Of a stretch of 60,643 bases of DNA, positions 57,979 to 60,643 are shown piece after piece (position 1 is the first letter of the stretch; each line of letters starts with the position of its first letter). This stretch comes from Erysipelotrichaceae bacterium. Lineage in GTDB: Bacteria; Bacillota_I; Bacilli_A; Erysipelotrichales; Erysipelotrichaceae. The stretch spans positions 1-60,643 of the forward strand of contig JAQXQU010000081.1 in assembly GCA_029101345.1 (NCBI GenBank), given 5' to 3'. The notes beneath the pieces were generated by a model. That model made no database searches, was not told where the DNA came from, and saw only the letters and a program-made list of their open reading frames with translations. The translations under genes and the position numbers were made by a program.

Positions 57979-59193
57979 ATGGAGTACGGACTGATTGGTG
58001 AACATCTTGGTCATTCCTTCTCCAAGGAAATCCATGAAATGCTTGGCGGCTACCAATATGAATTAAAAGAGATTCAACCATGTGATGTTGAATCTTTTAT
58101 GCGTAGAAGGGAATTCAAGGCCATTAATGTGACAATTCCTTATAAGCAGACAGTCATGGCATTTCTGGATGAAATAGACGAAAAAGCCAAGGCCATTGGT
58201 GCTGTAAATACTATTGTCAATAATAACGGGCGTTTAATTGGCTATAACAGTGATTATGATGGCATTTTGCACTTGCTAAAAAGAAATGGCATCAATGCAG
58301 AAGGGATGAATGTACTTCTGCTGGGAACTGGCGGTACTTCCCATACAGCTGAAGCAGTCTTTGATGATTTGGGCGCAAAAAGAATTACCAAGGTCTCAAG
58401 ATCCAAGAAGGAGATGGCAATCAGTTATAAAGATGCACTAGCACTAAAGGATACTGATCTCATCTTCAATTGCACACCATGTGGCATGTTTCCGGCAAAT
58501 GATGGATGCCCAATATCCATCGAATCCTTTGATAATCTTAAAGCGGTATTTGATGCCATCTATAATCCCTTGAAAACAAGACTTGTTTTACAGGGGATGA
58601 CTAGGGGCATTATTGCCGATGGGGGACTATATATGCTGGTAGCCCAAGCTGCTGTAGCTTGTGAAAAGTTCATAGGAAAAAGAATCAGTCAGAGCAAGAT
58701 CGAAGAGGTATTCAATTATTTATATAGAAAGAAGCGAAATATCGTCCTGATTGGCATGCCAGGTTCAGGCAAGACAACATTGGGCAAGCTTTTAGGTAAG
58801 GAAAACTTCATCGATAGCGATTTTGAGCTTTCCAAAAGAATTGGCAGTATTGATTCCTTTATCATTAACAATGATGAACATCTGTTCAGGGATGAGGAAA
58901 GTGCTGTTATCAGGGAAATTGCTAAGTTGAGCGGCAAGGTTATAGCTACCGGTGGCGGTGCAGTTCTAAGAAATGAGAACATTGAGAATCTTAAGCAAAA
59001 TGGCATTGTTGTCTATCTTAAAAGAGATCTTGACAAGCTTCAGATTGGCAATAACCGTCCTTTGTCAAATGACTATGAGTCATTATGCAAAAGATTTGAA
59101 GAACGTAAAGACATTTATATGAAATCTGCTGATATTGTTGTTGAGAATAATGGCAGTATTGAAGATTGTCTGAAGGAGTTGATGAAACTATGA
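57979..59193 (+). CDS. aroE/aroK: Fused shikimate dehydrogenase-shikimate kinase (AroE-AroK)
   Basis: A 404-residue fusion. Residues about 1-245 are AroE: GHSFSKEIHEM, catalytic Lys in NVTIPYKQ (about 52), YNSDYDG, and NADP loop LGTGGTSHTA. Residues about 250-404 are shikimate kinase: P-loop IGMPGSGKTTLGK (about 257-269), a DSDFE acidic motif and the ATGGGAVLR loop, with the lid NNRPL. The two carry out consecutive-neighbour steps of the pathway. The canonical AroE NTD motif is NSD here. It starts at ATG 57979 behind AAAGGGG; the upstream frame is the overlapping aroC end. It overlaps aroQ by 4 nt. Confidence 0.92.
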   Translation: MEYGLIGEHLGHSFSKEIHEMLGGYQYELKEIQPCDVESFMRRREFKAINVTIPYKQTVMAFLDEIDEKAKAIGAVNTIVNNNGRLIGYNSDYDGILHLLKRNGINAEGMNVLLLGTGGTSHTAEAVFDDLGAKRITKVSRSKKEMAISYKDALALKDTDLIFNCTPCGMFPANDGCPISIESFDNLKAVFDAIYNPLKTRLVLQGMTRGIIADGGLYMLVAQAAVACEKFIGKRISQSKIEEVFNYLYRKKRNIVLIGMPGSGKTTLGKLLGKENFIDSDFELSKRIGSIDSFIINNDEHLFRDEESAVIREIAKLSGKVIATGGGAVLRNENIENLKQNGIVVYLKRDLDKLQIGNNRPLSNDYESLCKRFEERKDIYMKSADIVVENNGSIEDCLKELMKL

Positions 59194-59627
59194 AAATAAT
59201 GGTTATAAACGGTCCGAATATCAATATGCTTGGAATCAGGGAACCAGATGTCTATGGAAATGAAAACTATGAGGGGCTAGTAGAACTCATAAGAAACTAT
59301 TGCGAATCAAAGGGGCTTGCTGTTGATTTTGTTCAATCCAATCATGAAGGAGTCCTCATTGATGCAATCCAAAGAGCCTATTTTGATAAATATGACGGTA
59401 TTGTTTTCAATCCTGCTGCCTATACCCACACTTCTATCGCTTTGCTTGATGCCCTAAAGGCTGTAAAGATTCCTTGCGTAGAAGTACATATTTCTGATGT
59501 TGATAAACGGGAAGATTTTCGTAGACACTCCTATATTGCAAATGCCTGCATCAAGACCATCAAAGGACTTGGCTTTGCTGGATATTTAAGAGCAATTGAT
59601 GCATTAATGGAAAGCATAGGTGATTGA
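59190..59627 (+). CDS. aroQ: 3-dehydroquinate dehydratase, type II
   Basis: A 145-residue dodecameric-type dehydratase. INGPNINMLGIREPDVYG (about 5-22) with the catalytic Tyr, FNPAAYTHTS (about 75-84), and EVHISDVDKREDFRRHS (about 97-113) are the standard active-site motifs. It starts at ATG 59190, overlapping the aroEK stop. DAHP synthase follows after 2 nt. Confidence 0.95.
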   Translation: MKIMVINGPNINMLGIREPDVYGNENYEGLVELIRNYCESKGLAVDFVQSNHEGVLIDAIQRAYFDKYDGIVFNPAAYTHTSIALLDALKAVKIPCVEVHISDVDKREDFRRHSYIANACIKTIKGLGFAGYLRAIDALMESIGD

Positions 59628-59629
59628 TC

Positions 59630-60643
59630 ATGTTCATTTCCTTACGTAAGAATACACCGGAAAATGAAATCCAAAGAGTAATCGATTTTGCAAGAAGCAG
59701 GAATGTCGAAGTCAATCTTTTCAAAGGTGCGGATTATGTTGTCTTGGGATTATTAGGTGATACTTCTCATATCGAACCGGAAGAGATTAAGGTTTCGCCT
59801 TGGGTCATGGCTGTTCAAAGAGTCTCGGCTCCTTATAAGCTGGCTAATCGCTTGCTTCATCCTAATGACAGCATTATCGATGTCGGCGGCATTCGCATTG
59901 GTGCTGGTGAGCGTATTGCAATTATTGCCGGCCCAGCTACACTTGAAAGCAATGAACATGCTAAGGCGATGGCTCTTAGCATCAAGGGTGCTGGAGCCAG
60001 CATCTATAAAGGGGGTTGCTATAAAGCCAGGACTTCCCCATATTCATTCCAGGGATTGGGTGAAAATGGTCTTGATTATCTAAGTGCTGCTGGCAAGAAT
60101 CTGCAAATGCCTGTTGCTTCTGAATTGCAGGATTCTGAACAGATTGAACTGTTTAATCAGAAAGTTGATCTGATTATCATCAATTCTGGCAATATGTTCA
60201 ATTTCTCACTATTGAAGAAGCTAGGACAGAAGACAAACAAGCCCATTCTTCTGAAAAGGAGCCAATCGGCTACAATTGATGAATGGCTGATGTCAGCTGA
60301 ATATCTGATGGCCAATGGCAATCCAAATGTCATATTATGCGAAAGAGGCGTCAAATCCTTTGATCGATACCATAAAGCCAGCATTGATATGGGTGTTGTT
60401 GCTGCCTTGAAACAAAGGACTCATTTGCCGGTTGTCATTGATCCTAGTCATTCAACCGGTGACTGGCGACTTGTTGAAAGCGTCTTTTTAGCAGGCATTG
60501 CTGCTGGCGCTGATGGCATGATCATTGATGTCCACAATGATCCTCAGCATGCCTTGTCAGATGCATCATTAAGCTTATATTCAGACCAGTTGCAAACCCT
60601 GATTGAAAAGGGCGATAAGATGGCACGGGTCTTGGGCAGGTCC
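59630..60643 (+). CDS. aroF: DAHP synthase (type I-beta), 3' end cut by window, divergent metal ligands
   Basis: The frame is open from ATG 59630 to the window edge (338 codons), close to full family length. An N-terminal regulatory ferredoxin-like domain (1-70) precedes the DAHP/KDO8P synthase barrel with KGGCYKARTSPYSFQGLG, LKRSQSAT and DPSHSTG. It catalyses the first shikimate step from PEP and erythrose-4-phosphate. The usual GPCSVES reads GPATLES, so the metal-ligand Cys is Ala, and the usual VEVH Glu is Asp (IDVH). His of DPSH and Asp of ALSD remain. Last visible gene of the aro operon. Confidence 0.92.
   Translation, partial: MFISLRKNTPENEIQRVIDFARSRNVEVNLFKGADYVVLGLLGDTSHIEPEEIKVSPWVMAVQRVSAPYKLANRLLHPNDSIIDVGGIRIGAGERIAIIAGPATLESNEHAKAMALSIKGAGASIYKGGCYKARTSPYSFQGLGENGLDYLSAAGKNLQMPVASELQDSEQIELFNQKVDLIIINSGNMFNFSLLKKLGQKTNKPILLKRSQSATIDEWLMSAEYLMANGNPNVILCERGVKSFDRYHKASIDMGVVAALKQRTHLPVVIDPSHSTGDWRLVESVFLAGIAAGADGMIIDVHNDPQHALSDASLSLYSDQLQTLIEKGDKMARVLGRS

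Overview
The window reads as a chromosome segment of a low-GC Gram-positive bacterium (Bacillota). Support comes from a PolC-type replicative polymerase, the Firmicute rimP-nusA-rnpM-ylxQ-infB-rbfA block, a Gls24/FakA pair, BMP/NupOPQ-type nucleoside uptake, lipoproteins, and strong GGAGG sites followed by U-tailed hairpin terminators. Gene content (glgA and pyruvate phosphate dikinase alone, a sodium-type ATP synthase c subunit, no respiratory genes) fits an anaerobic, probably gut-associated lineage such as Erysipelotrichia. That placement is inference.

Layout. 1-1.8 kb: tail of a foreign prophage/ICE-like gene that ends beside tRNA-His, with phased repeats between. 2.1-13.5 kb: single genes (YgjP-like metallopeptidase, ankyrin protein plus EF-G paralogue behind an attenuator-like leader, HtrA, FAD oxidoreductase, CPBP protease, GNAT, MATE, uridine phosphorylase) with tRNA-Trp and tRNA-Leu. 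13.5-25.6 kb: recG-rnc-polC, then the nusA-infB operon. 25.6-29.8 kb: glgA and convergent ppdK. 29.9-36.5 kb: complete F-type ATP synthase operon atpI-B-E-F-H-A-G-D-C. 36.5-42.6 kb: gls24-fakA, ligA, a small anchored protein, an rRNA uracil methyltransferase. 42.6-43.4 kb: a decayed flavodoxin-family pseudogene and a structured leader. 43.4-47.5 kb: a lipoprotein that fuses a solute-binding domain to a 5'-nucleotidase C-terminal-like domain, followed by a hybrid histidine kinase. 47.6-49.0 kb: a 53-residue membrane protein and a phosphodiester glycosidase. 49.1-55.7 kb: xpt, BMP lipoprotein, nucleoside ABC transporter, then pheA. 55.7-60.6 kb: aroB-aroC-aroEK-aroQ-aroF behind a ribosome-mediated attenuator.

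Main observations. (1) A 19-residue leader peptide with five Tyr and two Phe codons lies in front of the shikimate operon. It has alternating ACAGTC/GACTGT segments that can form the classical 1:2/3:4 versus 2:3 switch. (2) At least eight protein genes and that leader peptide start 5-8 nt after a TATAAT-like -10 box with no ribosome-binding site, which points to leaderless mRNAs as a habit of this genome. (3) The c subunit carries sodium-binding residues but has lost the GxGxGxG helix motif. (4) The DAHP synthase and PheA ACT domain lack usual metal or effector residues. (5) A second short leader ORF abuts a terminator ahead of the ankyrin/EF-G-like operon. (6) The solute-binding/nucleotidase-like lipoprotein plus hybrid kinase looks like a sensory unit without a transporter.
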